This document shows positions 43,340 to 52,903 of a stretch of 57,563 bases of DNA, piece after piece. The DNA comes from an uncultured bacterium (lineage in GTDB: Bacteria > Actinomycetota > Coriobacteriia > Coriobacteriales > Coriobacteriaceae). The stretch covers positions 1 through 57,563 of the forward strand of contig CAJMPZ010000006.1 of the NCBI GenBank assembly GCA_905215445.1. The letters run 5' to 3'. The notes beneath the pieces are model-generated. The model made no database searches. It was given only the letters and a program-made list of their open reading frames with translations, and had not been told where the DNA came from. Position 1 is the first letter of the stretch, and the number at the start of each line of letters is the position of its first letter. Both the position numbers and the translations under genes were made by a program.

Positions 43340-46339
43340 ATGGTAAACGATTTGGGCAGTATGGACGACCTCGAGCTGATGCCGCTGGGCGGTGGCTATA
43401 TGGTGCGACGCGAACGCTTGATGAATGAGCTTCTCGCCAAGGGCCGAAAGGCCGGCATCGTGGTTCTTTATGCGCCCGACGGGTTTGGGAAGACCTCGGT
43501 GCTGCTGCAGTACACCCATGAGGTTAAATGCGACCCGACGCGAGGCCCCGTGCGGATTATCGAGGCCGATCGCGCCACTGGGCGCGAGGTGTTTATGCAG
43601 CTCGAGGTGGTTACCGAAGAACTCAAAGACAAACCGCACTCCCTTATCGCGATTGATAATGTGCCAAACCTCGATCAGCACGATACCGAAGACCTCATCG
43701 ACAGGATTCGCGGCCTGCGCGCTATGGGGGTGGGGGTCTTTATCTCCTGCCGTCCTTCAAATCGTCAACTGATTCATGGGCTGGGCGATTCGGTTAAGAT
43801 CAATGCGCAGATGCTCAAGGTGCATGCCTATGAGTATTCGGCGTGGGCATCGGCGTTTTCGATCAGCACATCGCTCGACTTTTATCAGCTCACGCAGGGC
43901 GTGCCCGAGCTCGTTTCGGCATTGCAGACGGGTCTGTATGGCCAAGGCGACGTAGCCGGTCTGCTCGAAAACGAGATTGTCAACGTATATGGCGCGGCAC
44001 TTGTCGATCTGGCTTCGCTCGACAATAATGCACTGTTTTGCGTGGCATGTCTCATGATTTTGATGGGCGAGGGCAATATCGCAGAACTCGAGGCTTGCGG
44101 GGTGAGGCTGTCGATGGTCGACCAGTCCTACTTTGTACGCGACTACCCGATCTTTGGCTTGGATCCCGCCGAGCGGAGTTTTACGTGTCTGGGCACGGAG
44201 GATAACGGACGCTTGCGCTTGCGCAAGTTGGTGGCCGAGGTTCGCCCCGAACTTGTTCCGAGGGCGGCCCGGATTTTGCTTAAGGCGGGTAGATGCGATG
44301 CGGCGATGGGCCTGGCGGACGCCTTTTTGGACCGTGATGCGGTCCTTGAACTTGCTGGGCAGTATGGGGTCGATCTGGCTCTGACGGGGCACGGGGCCGA
44401 TATCTGCCGAGCAGCGCTGGGCACGATCGATGCCGAGGATCCGGCTCCAGAGCCAACGCCTGCCGAGGCGCTTGGCGTATATCTGGCAGCGGTCAGCGTG
44501 TCCAATACAAAGCTCGCTCGCTATATGGCATCGGTCATCGAGCGCGGGGGCGAACGGGCGGCCTGCGAAATAGACCCTGTTTCATGGAGGGTGGCCCAGA
44601 CACTGACGGCTGTTTGCTATGGGGACAACGGGCTTGGGCTTCCTACGAACCTGGCCGTGCCAGAAATCGAGACATCCCATACCGCGCTCGATATGTTGTC
44701 TGCGCATATCGAGGTCAAGCGCTGCCTGACCGAGCGGGGAGATGACGGCGGCGTTCTACAGCAGCTCAAAACGAGCAAGGCCTACGACTGCGAGCTCGAC
44801 ATCGCGGGGATTGTTATACGGGCCGACAGCATGCTGGTGGAGCTTTTTGACGGGTCGTTTGCGGGAACCGACGAGCGCGACGACGAGATGACGGTGGTGC
44901 GGGAGGCGCTCGACGTACGTGGGCTCAAGGCGATGGCTATCTGGGTGCGCATGGTGTTGGCGGCACGGCGTCTCCTTTCCGGCTTGCCGGTAACCGACGA
45001 CGCGGCATTCAACGAGCTCGATCGTTTTGCCGTGCGCATGCGCGACAACCAGATTCAGCTGTTTGGCCTGTTGCTAGAAGGCTGGCAGTCGCTGGCAGAG
45101 GGACGGCCGGTTAATGCAAAGTTCCGTGCGGTCCAAGTGCTCAAACTTGCCGAGGAGTCGATTGCGTACATGCGCGATAACGCATTGCTGTTGGAGCACG
45201 CGGCGTATCTGCGTAACACCTCGATGGTTTCGGTGCGCGAGGAAGCGGAGCTACTCGATATAAGCCAGACGCAGGTTGGTGGAGCGGAGGCCTGGATGGT
45301 GGCGCTGCATTTGGCCTGTGCGGGCCGAGACAGCGATCTTGCGGCCTGGATGTCCATGAATCGTGCGGGGATTCTGGAGCCATCGTATCGGCTCTTTGCG
45401 CGCCTTGCCATGCATTGTCTGGGCGAGCCGGCGACCAGGATTCGCAAGAAGCTTCCCGTGCGCGAGCTGTCGCGGTACTCGCTGCGCGACGATTTGGAAG
45501 GGGAAGGCGAGCGCCTGTTCCAGGCCGGCGAGGTTGAAGCCGTTGGTACCATTGACCATATCGAGATTCGCATGTTTGGTGCGTTTCGCGCCGAGCGCGA
45601 CGGGTTTCCCATCACGGACAAAATGTGGCGCCGCAAGAAGGCGGCGACACTTGCCGAGCGGCTTGCGCTGGGCATGGATGCACTCGTCGATCGTGAGACG
45701 TTGGCCATGGAGCTGTGGCCCCATGCCGAGTTCAATAGCGCCCGCAACAACCTGTACTCGACGATATCGCGCTTGCGGTCGGCTTTGGGACCGACGCCGG
45801 ATGGCAAGTCGTGCGTGCTCATCCAAAATGAATGCATCGGACTCAACGGCGACTACGTCAAGACCGATGTACGGCTGTTTGACCAGATAAGCCGCGAGGT
45901 TTTGGGAAATCGCACGGGTGCGCGCGGGCCCCATTTAGTTGAGCTGTGCCTTAAGATTGAGCAGCTTTATGCCGGACCGCTGTATGTTCCCAATGGCTGT
46001 AATCCCACCTACTTTTTGCGTATGCGACGCATTATGCAGTCAAAGTACATCGATTGCATGATTAAGGGAGCAAATGCCGCTCTAGAAGAAAACGATCTGC
46101 AGTCGGCGATTTGGCTGGCGGAGTCGGGGCTTCGGCAGGAAACGGCGCGCGAGGATATGGTGCGCTGTGCCATGCGCGTCTACAGTGCGGCGGGGCGGCG
46201 GCGCGATATCGTCGAGCTGTACAGCGGGCATATGCACCATCTGAGGGAACAGATCAATGGCGTACCCGAGCCCGAGACGCGGCATCTATACGAGCGCTTG
46301 GTGGAGGGGCGGCTCAATCGCGTGCTGGTCGAGCGATAA
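43340..46339 (+). CDS. Large STAND-type regulator with winged helix and BTAD (SARP-like)
   Basis: 999 residues. Near the N-terminus an ATPase with Walker A APDGFGKTS (45-53) and a long middle of helices like MalT/AfsR-type STAND proteins. The C-terminus has a winged helix (about 740-830: IEIRMFGAFRAERDGFPI, RRKKAATLAERLALG, NLYSTISRLRSALG) followed by a bacterial transcriptional activator (BTAD) domain (about 835-999, FDQISREVL...YDCMIKGANAALEENDL). No receiver or sensor. Such proteins switch on gene clusters when the ATPase is loaded. ATG 43340 behind GAGGAGCGGGC. No target cluster is visible next to it. Confidence 0.82.
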   Translation: MVNDLGSMDDLELMPLGGGYMVRRERLMNELLAKGRKAGIVVLYAPDGFGKTSVLLQYTHEVKCDPTRGPVRIIEADRATGREVFMQLEVVTEELKDKPHSLIAIDNVPNLDQHDTEDLIDRIRGLRAMGVGVFISCRPSNRQLIHGLGDSVKINAQMLKVHAYEYSAWASAFSISTSLDFYQLTQGVPELVSALQTGLYGQGDVAGLLENEIVNVYGAALVDLASLDNNALFCVACLMILMGEGNIAELEACGVRLSMVDQSYFVRDYPIFGLDPAERSFTCLGTEDNGRLRLRKLVAEVRPELVPRAARILLKAGRCDAAMGLADAFLDRDAVLELAGQYGVDLALTGHGADICRAALGTIDAEDPAPEPTPAEALGVYLAAVSVSNTKLARYMASVIERGGERAACEIDPVSWRVAQTLTAVCYGDNGLGLPTNLAVPEIETSHTALDMLSAHIEVKRCLTERGDDGGVLQQLKTSKAYDCELDIAGIVIRADSMLVELFDGSFAGTDERDDEMTVVREALDVRGLKAMAIWVRMVLAARRLLSGLPVTDDAAFNELDRFAVRMRDNQIQLFGLLLEGWQSLAEGRPVNAKFRAVQVLKLAEESIAYMRDNALLLEHAAYLRNTSMVSVREEAELLDISQTQVGGAEAWMVALHLACAGRDSDLAAWMSMNRAGILEPSYRLFARLAMHCLGEPATRIRKKLPVRELSRYSLRDDLEGEGERLFQAGEVEAVGTIDHIEIRMFGAFRAERDGFPITDKMWRRKKAATLAERLALGMDALVDRETLAMELWPHAEFNSARNNLYSTISRLRSALGPTPDGKSCVLIQNECIGLNGDYVKTDVRLFDQISREVLGNRTGARGPHLVELCLKIEQLYAGPLYVPNGCNPTYFLRMRRIMQSKYIDCMIKGANAALEENDLQSAIWLAESGLRQETAREDMVRCAMRVYSAAGRRRDIVELYSGHMHHLREQINGVPEPETRHLYERLVEGRLNRVLVER

Positions 46340-46343
46340 AAAA

Positions 46344-46372
46344 CGGGCGCCCGAAGTACTTGGGCACCCGTA
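46344..46372 (-). terminator. Terminator for yhbY (minus strand)
   Basis: CGGGTGCCC / GGGCGCCCG around AAGTACTTC on the minus strand, followed by TTTTTT. No T run on the plus strand, so it serves yhbY. Confidence 0.8.
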
Positions 46373-46408
46373 AGCTTGCTATGTGTTGGCTCGCCTGATC
46401 ATTGGCTC

Positions 46409-46708
46409 TTAGACGAGCTTGATCTTCTCGATGTCCTTGCGCGAGGACTCGCGATACAGCGAGAACTTGCGGCCGATAACCTGAACGACGTCGGCGTGGC
46501 AGCGCTCGGCGAGCTCCTCGGCGGCCTCACGGGCAGAAAGGCTGGAGCCATCGAGCACGGAGCACTTAACGAGCTCGTGCTTCTCCAGGTAGGCGACCGT
46601 CTGCTCGACGGTGCCCTCGTTGACATCGGACTTACCGATGATGATGGCGGGGTTGAGGTGATGGGCCATGCTGCGAAGCTGCTTGACCTGGGCTCCTGTC
46701 AGTGCCAT
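46409..46708 (-). CDS. YhbY-family CRM-domain RNA-binding protein
   Basis: 99 residues. Complete CRM domain: LTGAQVKQLRSMAHHLNPAIIIGKSDVNEG (GxxG-type loop IIIGKSD), then VLDGSSLSAREAAEEL and VIGRKFSLYRES. Associates with 50S precursors in other bacteria. ATG 46708 behind GAAAGCGAG. Single gene with its own terminator. Confidence 0.92.
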   Translation of the reverse strand: MALTGAQVKQLRSMAHHLNPAIIIGKSDVNEGTVEQTVAYLEKHELVKCSVLDGSSLSAREAAEELAERCHADVVQVIGRKFSLYRESSRKDIEKIKLV

Positions 46709-46866
46709 GGGTTCTCGCTTTCTATGTATGGGGCGCCCCGCGACGGGGCCTTAATCTACGTGAGCTGTCCCACGATAGCGCAGGAACGGCGCGGTGTGGG
46801 GCGCGTTTGCCCAGTTCAAAAAGAATGCGGATGCCGAGTGAGTGGGCGGCGTGGGCTGCGAACAAG

Positions 46867-47754
46867 CTATGAGCTGGGAGCAGAGACTGGCTCCCATGCA
46901 ATAAATGCCCAACGGACCTTGCGGACGTGGTCGAGCATGTAGCGTCCCTGCGGCACACCCTTGGAGCCTGGCTCACCGGCATGGGGGTTCTCGATCATGT
47001 GCTGGGCGATGTAATCGCGCAGGCGGTCGATCTTATCCTCGTTGCCATGTTCGAGCATACGGGAAAAATCCGCCACACCTGCCTCAAGGCTATCGAAGGT
47101 GTCGCGTCGAGGCGATTCAAAGTATGTAACCTGCGGCAGGGCACCCATCTGAATGAGGATGTTGAAGGCGTACACAAAGCCATTACTGCAGGTAACCGAG
47201 GCACCGATGGCGTTCATCAGGTGCAGATCATAGCGCGGGCTGGAGTTAGCGACCATCGTGACAGCACAACGCCGACGAGCCGTTCGATCAAGCTTGGCAA
47301 GCGCATCTTTTAGGTTGGTCGTGGTGGCAGAGCGACTGGCAAAGGCAGCATCTACCGCTTTCGCGACCGGTCCAACCAAATCCCAATCATCATCCCAAGC
47401 AAGCTCAAGCGGCGTTATGCGCCCTTCGAGCCCGTAATACTCAATGCCGGCATCAAGGGTGCCCAACATAGCGGGGGAGAAGTCGGCTGCAATCACAGGA
47501 TGCCCAGCCTGAGCAAGCGGAATAGCAATCGACCCAGCTCCACACCCCATATCAAGCACGGATTCACCAGGCTTTAACGCCAACAGCTTAATAAAGTCCC
47601 GGGCATACGGAGCAGTCTCAAGCGGCCGAAAATGCCGAGCCCTTTTATCCCACTCAAAAGAATCATCAGCCCGCCGCCGACTAGCTTGCAAGCGCATCCA
47701 TTCGCCATTCCAATCCGCAGAAAGCAGCTCAGAACGAATCAAATCATCAGCCAC
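46867..47754 (-). CDS. Class I SAM-dependent methyltransferase
   Basis: 295 residues. Motif I VLDMGCGAGSIAIPLAQAG (about 65-80), then an acidic ADFSPAML strand. A DUF-like C-terminal half with GFVYAFNILIQMG. Substrate unknown. Start is GTG 47754 with GAGGGGGATGGCCC upstream. A 7-C run (47785-47791) lies just upstream of it on the minus strand as G. The gene and its upstream region use somewhat different bases (A/C rich) from the neighbours. Confidence 0.85.
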   Translation of the reverse strand: MADDLIRSELLSADWNGEWMRLQASRRRADDSFEWDKRARHFRPLETAPYARDFIKLLALKPGESVLDMGCGAGSIAIPLAQAGHPVIAADFSPAMLGTLDAGIEYYGLEGRITPLELAWDDDWDLVGPVAKAVDAAFASRSATTTNLKDALAKLDRTARRRCAVTMVANSSPRYDLHLMNAIGASVTCSNGFVYAFNILIQMGALPQVTYFESPRRDTFDSLEAGVADFSRMLEHGNEDKIDRLRDYIAQHMIENPHAGEPGSKGVPQGRYMLDHVRKVRWAFIAWEPVSAPSS

Positions 47755-47924
47755 GGGCCATCCCCCTCACAACAAAAAGCGACTCCCCCCCAAAAAAGAA
47801 GAGCCGCAACCAGCATATATCAGAAAGAACCGATCCAACGCCAAACCGCCCTCACAACCAAGGCGGGCAGGAGCGAAGCGACTGCCATACGGGATAGAAC
47901 CCAACTGAGGTCCCGTTGTGCGGG

Positions 47925-48054
47925 AGCCCCGGGGAGGGCAAATATATAAGGTCGATCGCGAGTTCCGCACGAGCCGGAGAGCACTTAATGTGCTCTCCGT
48001 GCGAGTCAGGACTGTCCGGGCAGGCGACCTTATATATTTGCCCTCCCCGGGGCT
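47925..48054. repeat. 130-nt perfect-armed palindrome
   Basis: Perfect 30-nt inverted arms 47925-47954 and 48025-48054 (starting AGCCCCGGGGAGGGCAAATA) enclose a 70-nt loop with its own hairpin GGAGAGCAC-TTAAT-GTGCTCTCC. Ends 20 bp before the UPF0210 gene stop, and lies upstream of the methyltransferase start. The rest of 47755-47924 has no gene. Confidence 0.93.
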
Positions 48055-48073
48055 CCTCGCCAGTCCCCCTCAG

Positions 48074-49438
48074 CTAGTTCTTCAGCGAGTTCAGCGGTGC
48101 CGGGAAGCGTCCACCACGGTGGGCAAGCACGGTGCCGGCGTTGGGGTTCACCGGCATGATGGGCGCACGGCCGAACAGACCGCCGTATTCGACGCAGTCG
48201 CCCACGCCCTTGCCGATGGCAGGAATCACGCGGACGGCCGTGGTCTTGTTGTTGATGACGCCGATGGCCATCTCGTCGGCGATGATGCCGGCGATGGTCT
48301 CGACCGGGGTGTCGCCGGGGATGGCGATCATGTCCAAGCCAACGGAGCACACGCAGGTCATAGCCTCGAGCTTCTCGAGCGAAAGCGCGCCGGCCTCGAC
48401 GGCGGCGATCATGCCGGCGTCCTCGGACACGGGGATAAAGGCACCCGAGAGACCGCCCACGCTGGAGCTAGCCATGACGCCGCCCTTCTTGACGGCATCG
48501 TTGAGCATGGCGAGCGCGCAGGTCGTGCCGGGGCCACCGCAGGTGCCTACGCCGATGATCTCGAGGATGCGGGCAACGGAGTCACCGATGGCAGGCGTGG
48601 GAGCCAGCGACAGGTCGACAATGCCCTTCTCGACACCCAGACGATGGGCGGCCTCGCGGCTCATGAGCTCGCCGGCGCGGGTGATCTTAAAGGCGGTCTG
48701 CTTAATCTTCTCGGCGACTTCCATCATCGATGCGGAATCGGGCAGCGTCTCCAGGGCTGCGGCCATAACGCCGGGGCCCGAGACGCCAACGTTGATGACG
48801 GCGTCGGCCTCGCCACCGCCGTGGACGGCGCCCGCCATAAACGGGGAGTCCTCGACCATGTTGGCAAAGCAGACAAACTTGGAAGCGCCAACGGAATCCT
48901 GGTCGGCCGTGAGCTTGGCGGCGTCGATGATGGTCTGCGCGGCCATGAGCACGGCGTCCATGTTGATGCCGGCACGCAGGCTGGCGACGTTGACGCTGGA
49001 GCAGACGCGGCTCGTGGTGGCGAGCGCCTGGGGGATGGACTGGATGACGCGTCGATCGGCGTCGCCGATGCCCTTCTGGACGAGTGCGGAGAAGCCGCCC
49101 AGGTAATCGATGCCGAGCGTCTCGGCCGCGCGGTCGAGGGCATGCGCGATGGGGGTGAGGTCCTCATCCTTGCAGCATGCGGCGATCTGCGCCACCGGGG
49201 TGACGGAAACGCGCTTGTTGACGATGGGGATACCGTACTCGCGCTCGAGGTTCTCGGCGGTCTCGACCAGATGCTCAGCCGTGTGCGTCACGTGGTCGTA
49301 GATCTTCGTGCACATGCGGTCGAGGTTCTCGTCACCGCAACCCATGAGCGAAACACCCATGGTGATGGTCCTGATGTCGAGGTTCTGCTCCTCAACCATG
49401 CCGCGGGTTTCCGCGATTTCTGCGGGCGTGATCGCCAT
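48074..49438 (-). CDS. UPF0210 (PFL2-type, DUF711) family protein
   Basis: 454 residues, the normal length for the family. Starts MAITPAEIAETRGMVEEQNLDIRTITMGVSLMGC; contains VRTSMEAVINVGVSGPGV-like glycine-rich segments (INVGVSGPGVMAAALETLP) and EYGGLFGRAPIMPVNPNAG near the end. The function of the family is not settled; it is often beside an ACT-domain protein, which is absent here. ATG 49438 with AGGAGCGCAAGG. Downstream (minus strand) of metH but 100 bp apart, with a hairpin between. Confidence 0.9.
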   Translation of the reverse strand: MAITPAEIAETRGMVEEQNLDIRTITMGVSLMGCGDENLDRMCTKIYDHVTHTAEHLVETAENLEREYGIPIVNKRVSVTPVAQIAACCKDEDLTPIAHALDRAAETLGIDYLGGFSALVQKGIGDADRRVIQSIPQALATTSRVCSSVNVASLRAGINMDAVLMAAQTIIDAAKLTADQDSVGASKFVCFANMVEDSPFMAGAVHGGGEADAVINVGVSGPGVMAAALETLPDSASMMEVAEKIKQTAFKITRAGELMSREAAHRLGVEKGIVDLSLAPTPAIGDSVARILEIIGVGTCGGPGTTCALAMLNDAVKKGGVMASSSVGGLSGAFIPVSEDAGMIAAVEAGALSLEKLEAMTCVCSVGLDMIAIPGDTPVETIAGIIADEMAIGVINNKTTAVRVIPAIGKGVGDCVEYGGLFGRAPIMPVNPNAGTVLAHRGGRFPAPLNSLKN

Positions 49439-49485
49439 CCTTGCGCTCCTATCTGCCAAAACGAGCATAGACTTTTCTATTCTAA

Positions 49486-49519
49486 CGTGCCGCACGTGCC
49501 AAGTGGCGCATGCGGCGCG
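49486..49519. terminator. Imperfect hairpin between metH and UPF0210
   Basis: CGTGCCGCACGTGCC / TGGCGCATGCGGCGCG, about 15 pairs with a few mismatches. On the minus strand it is followed by TTAGAATAG. May end the metH operon. Confidence 0.5.
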
Positions 49520-49546
49520 TTTTGGTGCGGGGTTGTTTCCGTTGTG

Positions 49547-52105
49547 TTACTGGCCAAAGACCTCTTCGGCGATGCGCGCGCTCTCGGCGGCATCCTTGGC
49601 GTAGTAGTCTGCGCCGATCTGCTTGGCGTATTCGGGGGTGAGCACGGCACCGCCTACGATGATCTTGACGCCCGGCACCTCGGCATGGAGCAGCTTGATG
49701 GTCTCCTCCATGGCGACGACCGTGGTGGTCATAAGCGCCGAGAGGCCGACGAGTTTGATATCGCGCTCCTTGACGGTCTTGAGTACCTCCTGCGGATCGA
49801 CGTCGCGGCCCAGGTCAAAGACGGTGTAGCCGTAGTTGTCAAGCAGCATTTTGACGATGTTCTTGCCAATATCGTGGATGTCGCCCTTGACGGTGGCCAC
49901 GCAGATCTTGCCCTTGTCGGCAATCTCGCCGGCGGGCATCAGACGCTTGATGGTGTCGAAGCCCACGCGCGCGGCCTCGGCCGAGGCCATAAGCTGCGGC
50001 AGGAAGAACTTGCCCTGGTCAAAGAGGACGCCCACTTCGTCGAGGGCGGGGATAAAGTGGTTGTTGATGAGGTCCATGGCGTCGTGGTCTGCCAGCAGAC
50101 GCTCGGTCTCGGCAGCAATCTCGCCTTTGCGGCCCGAGACGACCATGCGACGAATCGGGTCGTCGTTGCCGTCGGAGCCGGCGGTGCCAGCAGCGGGTGC
50201 GGCATCGCTCGATGCTGACTGAGCGGCCGCCGGGTTGGCGGCAATCTTGTACGGGTCGGTCCAGCCGGCGTAGCGCTCGATGTATCCGGTCGAGCCCTCG
50301 TCCTCGACGCTCAACACGCGATAGCTGTAGACGGTGTCCATAAAGCGCTTGGAACCTGGGTTCATGATGGGGGCGTCCAGGCCCGCGCCAAAAGCGGCAG
50401 CCAAAAAGACCGAACCCAGCAGCGGGCGGGCAGGCAGGCCAAAGCTGATGTTCGACACGCCGAGCGCGCATTTGACGCCCAGGCGCTCCTTGCACAGGGA
50501 CATGGCGCGCAGGATCTGTTCGGCTTGGCGTTGATTGGTCGAGGCGGTCATGACCAGACAGTCGATGAGGATACGGTCCGGGCCGATGCCGTAACGGGCG
50601 GCTTCGGCCACAATGCGCTCGGCGATGGCGAAGCGGGCCTCGGCGGTATCGGGGATGCCGCCTTCGTCGAGCGTAAGGCCGACGACGTTGGTGCCGTAGT
50701 GGGCGACCAGTGGAAAGATCTCATCCATGATCTGCTGTTTGCCATTGACCGAGTTGATGATGGGCTTGCCGGCGTAGCGGCGCACAGCGGCCTCGACGGC
50801 TGCGGGGTCGGTGGAGTCGATCTGCAGCGGCAGCAGCGTGGAGCCCTGGAGCTGCTCGGTCGCCTGTTGGATGATCTTGACCTCGTCGATCTCGGGCAGG
50901 CCCACGTTGACGTCCAGGATATCGGCACCCTGCTCTTGCTGGCTGATGCCCTGGCTCACGACGTAGTCCAGGTCGCCGTCGCGCAGGGCCTGCTGCAGGC
51001 GCTTTTTGCCGGTGGGATTGATGCGCTCGCCGATGACGGCGATCTTGTGGCCGTCGCAGGGAAGGTCCACGACCGTTTGGGCGCTCGTGACCGACATGCT
51101 GGGCTTGCGGTGGCGCGGGCTGGGCGTGTGGTTGTCGATAAGCGTGCGCAAGGCCGCCATGTGCGCCGGCGTGGTTCCGCAGCAACCGCCCACGACGCTT
51201 ACGCCGTCGGCGATCATGCCGGCGACGGCCTTGGCGTATTCGGGGGCCTGGATGTCAAAGACGGTGTTACCGTCGTCGTCTACGTGGGGGAGTCCCGCAT
51301 TGGCCTGCACCATAACGGGCTTGTCCGTTACGGTGAGCATGCGCGCGGCGAGCCCTCGGAGCTCGGCCGGTCCCTGGCTGCAGTTGATACCCAAAACGTC
51401 GGCGCCGATGGCGTCGAGCGTGATGGCGGCGACCTCGGGGCTCGTTCCCAGGAAGGTGCGACCGTCTTCCTCAAAAGTCATGGTGGCAAAGACGGGCAGG
51501 TCGGAGTTCTCGCGGCAGGCGAGGACCGCCGCCTTGATCTCGGCCAGGTCGGTCATAGTCTCGATAATAAAGAGGTCCACGCCCGCGGCGACGCCGGCGC
51601 GCACCTCCTCGGCAAAGAGGTCGTAGGCCTCGTCAAAGCTCAGGGTGCCCAGGGGACGAAGCAGCGCGCCGATGGGGCCGATGTCACCGGCGACATAGCG
51701 GGCGCCGGCCGCGCGGGCGCGGGCGACGGCGGCGGCAAAGACATCGGCCACGGTGGCGGCGCCGTCGAGCTTGTGGGCGTTCGCGCCAAAGGTGTTGGCG
51801 GTGATCACGTCGCATCCGGCCTCGACGTATTGGCGCTGGATGTTGGTGATGACCTGGGGCTCCTCAAAGTTGAGCAGCTCGGGCAGGGCGCCGGCCTTCA
51901 TGCCGGCCGCCTGCAGCATGGTGCCCATGCCACCGTCGAACAACAGGTGTCCCGTGCCCTCGATGGCCGCACGCAGGCGATCGTCCTTAATGCGCAGATC
52001 GTCGATCGTGCGCGTCTTGTACGTGGCACCGTTGCGACGTGCGGCATCAACGGGTGCCGCCAATGCAGTGCCGTCAGAATCATGAGTGATAAGCGGAGTA
52101 AACAT
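49547..52105 (-). CDS. metH: Cobalamin-dependent methionine synthase, catalytic part
   Basis: 852 residues. Transfers a methyl from 5-methyl-THF to homocysteine through cobalamin. Homocysteine-binding domain (about 40-330) with zinc cysteines GINCSQGPA and GGCCGTTPAH; pterin-binding domain (about 345-610, GERINPTGKKR ... ILIDCLVMTAS); cap and B12 domain (about 650-852) with DIHDIGKNIV, the histidine that ligands cobalt. The C-terminal SAM-dependent reactivation domain is missing and is provided by the next upstream gene (52115). ATG 52105. Third gene of metF-activation-metH. Confidence 0.94.
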   Translation of the reverse strand: MFTPLITHDSDGTALAAPVDAARRNGATYKTRTIDDLRIKDDRLRAAIEGTGHLLFDGGMGTMLQAAGMKAGALPELLNFEEPQVITNIQRQYVEAGCDVITANTFGANAHKLDGAATVADVFAAAVARARAAGARYVAGDIGPIGALLRPLGTLSFDEAYDLFAEEVRAGVAAGVDLFIIETMTDLAEIKAAVLACRENSDLPVFATMTFEEDGRTFLGTSPEVAAITLDAIGADVLGINCSQGPAELRGLAARMLTVTDKPVMVQANAGLPHVDDDGNTVFDIQAPEYAKAVAGMIADGVSVVGGCCGTTPAHMAALRTLIDNHTPSPRHRKPSMSVTSAQTVVDLPCDGHKIAVIGERINPTGKKRLQQALRDGDLDYVVSQGISQQEQGADILDVNVGLPEIDEVKIIQQATEQLQGSTLLPLQIDSTDPAAVEAAVRRYAGKPIINSVNGKQQIMDEIFPLVAHYGTNVVGLTLDEGGIPDTAEARFAIAERIVAEAARYGIGPDRILIDCLVMTASTNQRQAEQILRAMSLCKERLGVKCALGVSNISFGLPARPLLGSVFLAAAFGAGLDAPIMNPGSKRFMDTVYSYRVLSVEDEGSTGYIERYAGWTDPYKIAANPAAAQSASSDAAPAAGTAGSDGNDDPIRRMVVSGRKGEIAAETERLLADHDAMDLINNHFIPALDEVGVLFDQGKFFLPQLMASAEAARVGFDTIKRLMPAGEIADKGKICVATVKGDIHDIGKNIVKMLLDNYGYTVFDLGRDVDPQEVLKTVKERDIKLVGLSALMTTTVVAMEETIKLLHAEVPGVKIIVGGAVLTPEYAKQIGADYYAKDAAESARIAEEVFGQ

Positions 52106-52114
52106 CGAGGGCTC

Positions 52115-52903
52115 CTAATGGCTGGAATAGCAGGTGGTGTGGGCGGCGCGGAAGCGGCAGTTCTCGCGCATGCGGCAGATATTGCAGGTGGGGCGGGTCT
52201 GGGCGTCGTGGACTTCGCCGTCGAACAGGCCGATCACCGCGGTCACGCTTTTGGTGGGCATAAGCAGGCTGGTGGGCGTGACGGTCAAGCCGATGAGCCG
52301 CGTGGCGTTGAGCGCATTGACGATCGAGCGCTGGGCCGAGAGCGGGCAGTCGCCGTAGCCGGGACTAAAGCGCCAGTTGCCGGCGAACCCATGAACGGCG
52401 GCGTCCGTCTTGACCTGCTGGTCCATTTGCTCAACGGCGGCTTCCACGTAAGCGGAGCACGCGGCGTCGAGCACGGCGCCCTCGAGGGGCTGCTGGGCTC
52501 CCGTGGTGCGCAGACGACGCTCGGCGTCCATGCCGAGGGTGCATGCCATGAGCGCGGCAAAGCGGGCATCTTTGAGATGTCGATAGATATCGCGACCTCG
52601 CAGCTCAACATTGGTGCCGACCAGGCGGATGCTGGGCTCTCCCTGCTCGTCCACGCCCGTGGCATCGACGGCAAACACGCGGCGCACGCCACGGGGCTCA
52701 ATGTCCAGTTCCAGACGTTCAACGACAAGCTCAATACGTCGTGACAGTTCGGGCTCAATCTGCTGACCGCCGTAACCCAGATACCGCAGCATCTCGGCAC
52801 GGTCGACACGGGGATGGTGCGCAGCATCGACACGGTAAAGCGCCGGCGACGCAAGGTCGGCCGGCACTTCGACAGCGGTTGTATCGATGTACGGTTTTTC
52901 CAT
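52115..52903 (-). CDS. Methionine synthase reactivation (activation-domain) protein, stand-alone
   Basis: 262 residues. Carries the MetH activation domain pattern with RHPRVDRAEMLRYLGYGGQ, RLIGLTVTPTSLLMPTKSVTAV and a C-terminal cysteine-rich segment (CNICRMRENCRF). It should reductively methylate inactive cobalamin(II) with SAM, in trans to MetH. The start is ATG 52903, sharing one base with the metF stop (TAATG), with GGAGCGCCTAGGGTA upstream; the frame is open further into metF without support. The cysteines (C-x2-C-x5-C) near the end could hold a cluster or a metal; unusual for this domain. Confidence 0.9.
   Translation of the reverse strand: MEKPYIDTTAVEVPADLASPALYRVDAAHHPRVDRAEMLRYLGYGGQQIEPELSRRIELVVERLELDIEPRGVRRVFAVDATGVDEQGEPSIRLVGTNVELRGRDIYRHLKDARFAALMACTLGMDAERRLRTTGAQQPLEGAVLDAACSAYVEAAVEQMDQQVKTDAAVHGFAGNWRFSPGYGDCPLSAQRSIVNALNATRLIGLTVTPTSLLMPTKSVTAVIGLFDGEVHDAQTRPTCNICRMRENCRFRAAHTTCYSSH

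Noticed and set aside
47785..47791. 7-C run before the methyltransferase as a third phase switch
   Set aside because: Seven is not rare enough in GC-rich DNA, and no frame is affected.
47918..50218. Long plus-strand open frame (766 codons)
   Set aside because: Shadow of the UPF0210 and metH genes, starts inside a palindrome.
50525..52744. Long plus-strand open frame (739 codons) opposite metH
   Set aside because: Antisense shadow of metH and the reactivation gene; low-complexity G/D/H/A-rich translation and no RBS.
52115..52903. Frameshifted tail of metH
   Set aside because: The protein has its own start and RBS and lies upstream of metH, so it is a separate gene and not a broken end.
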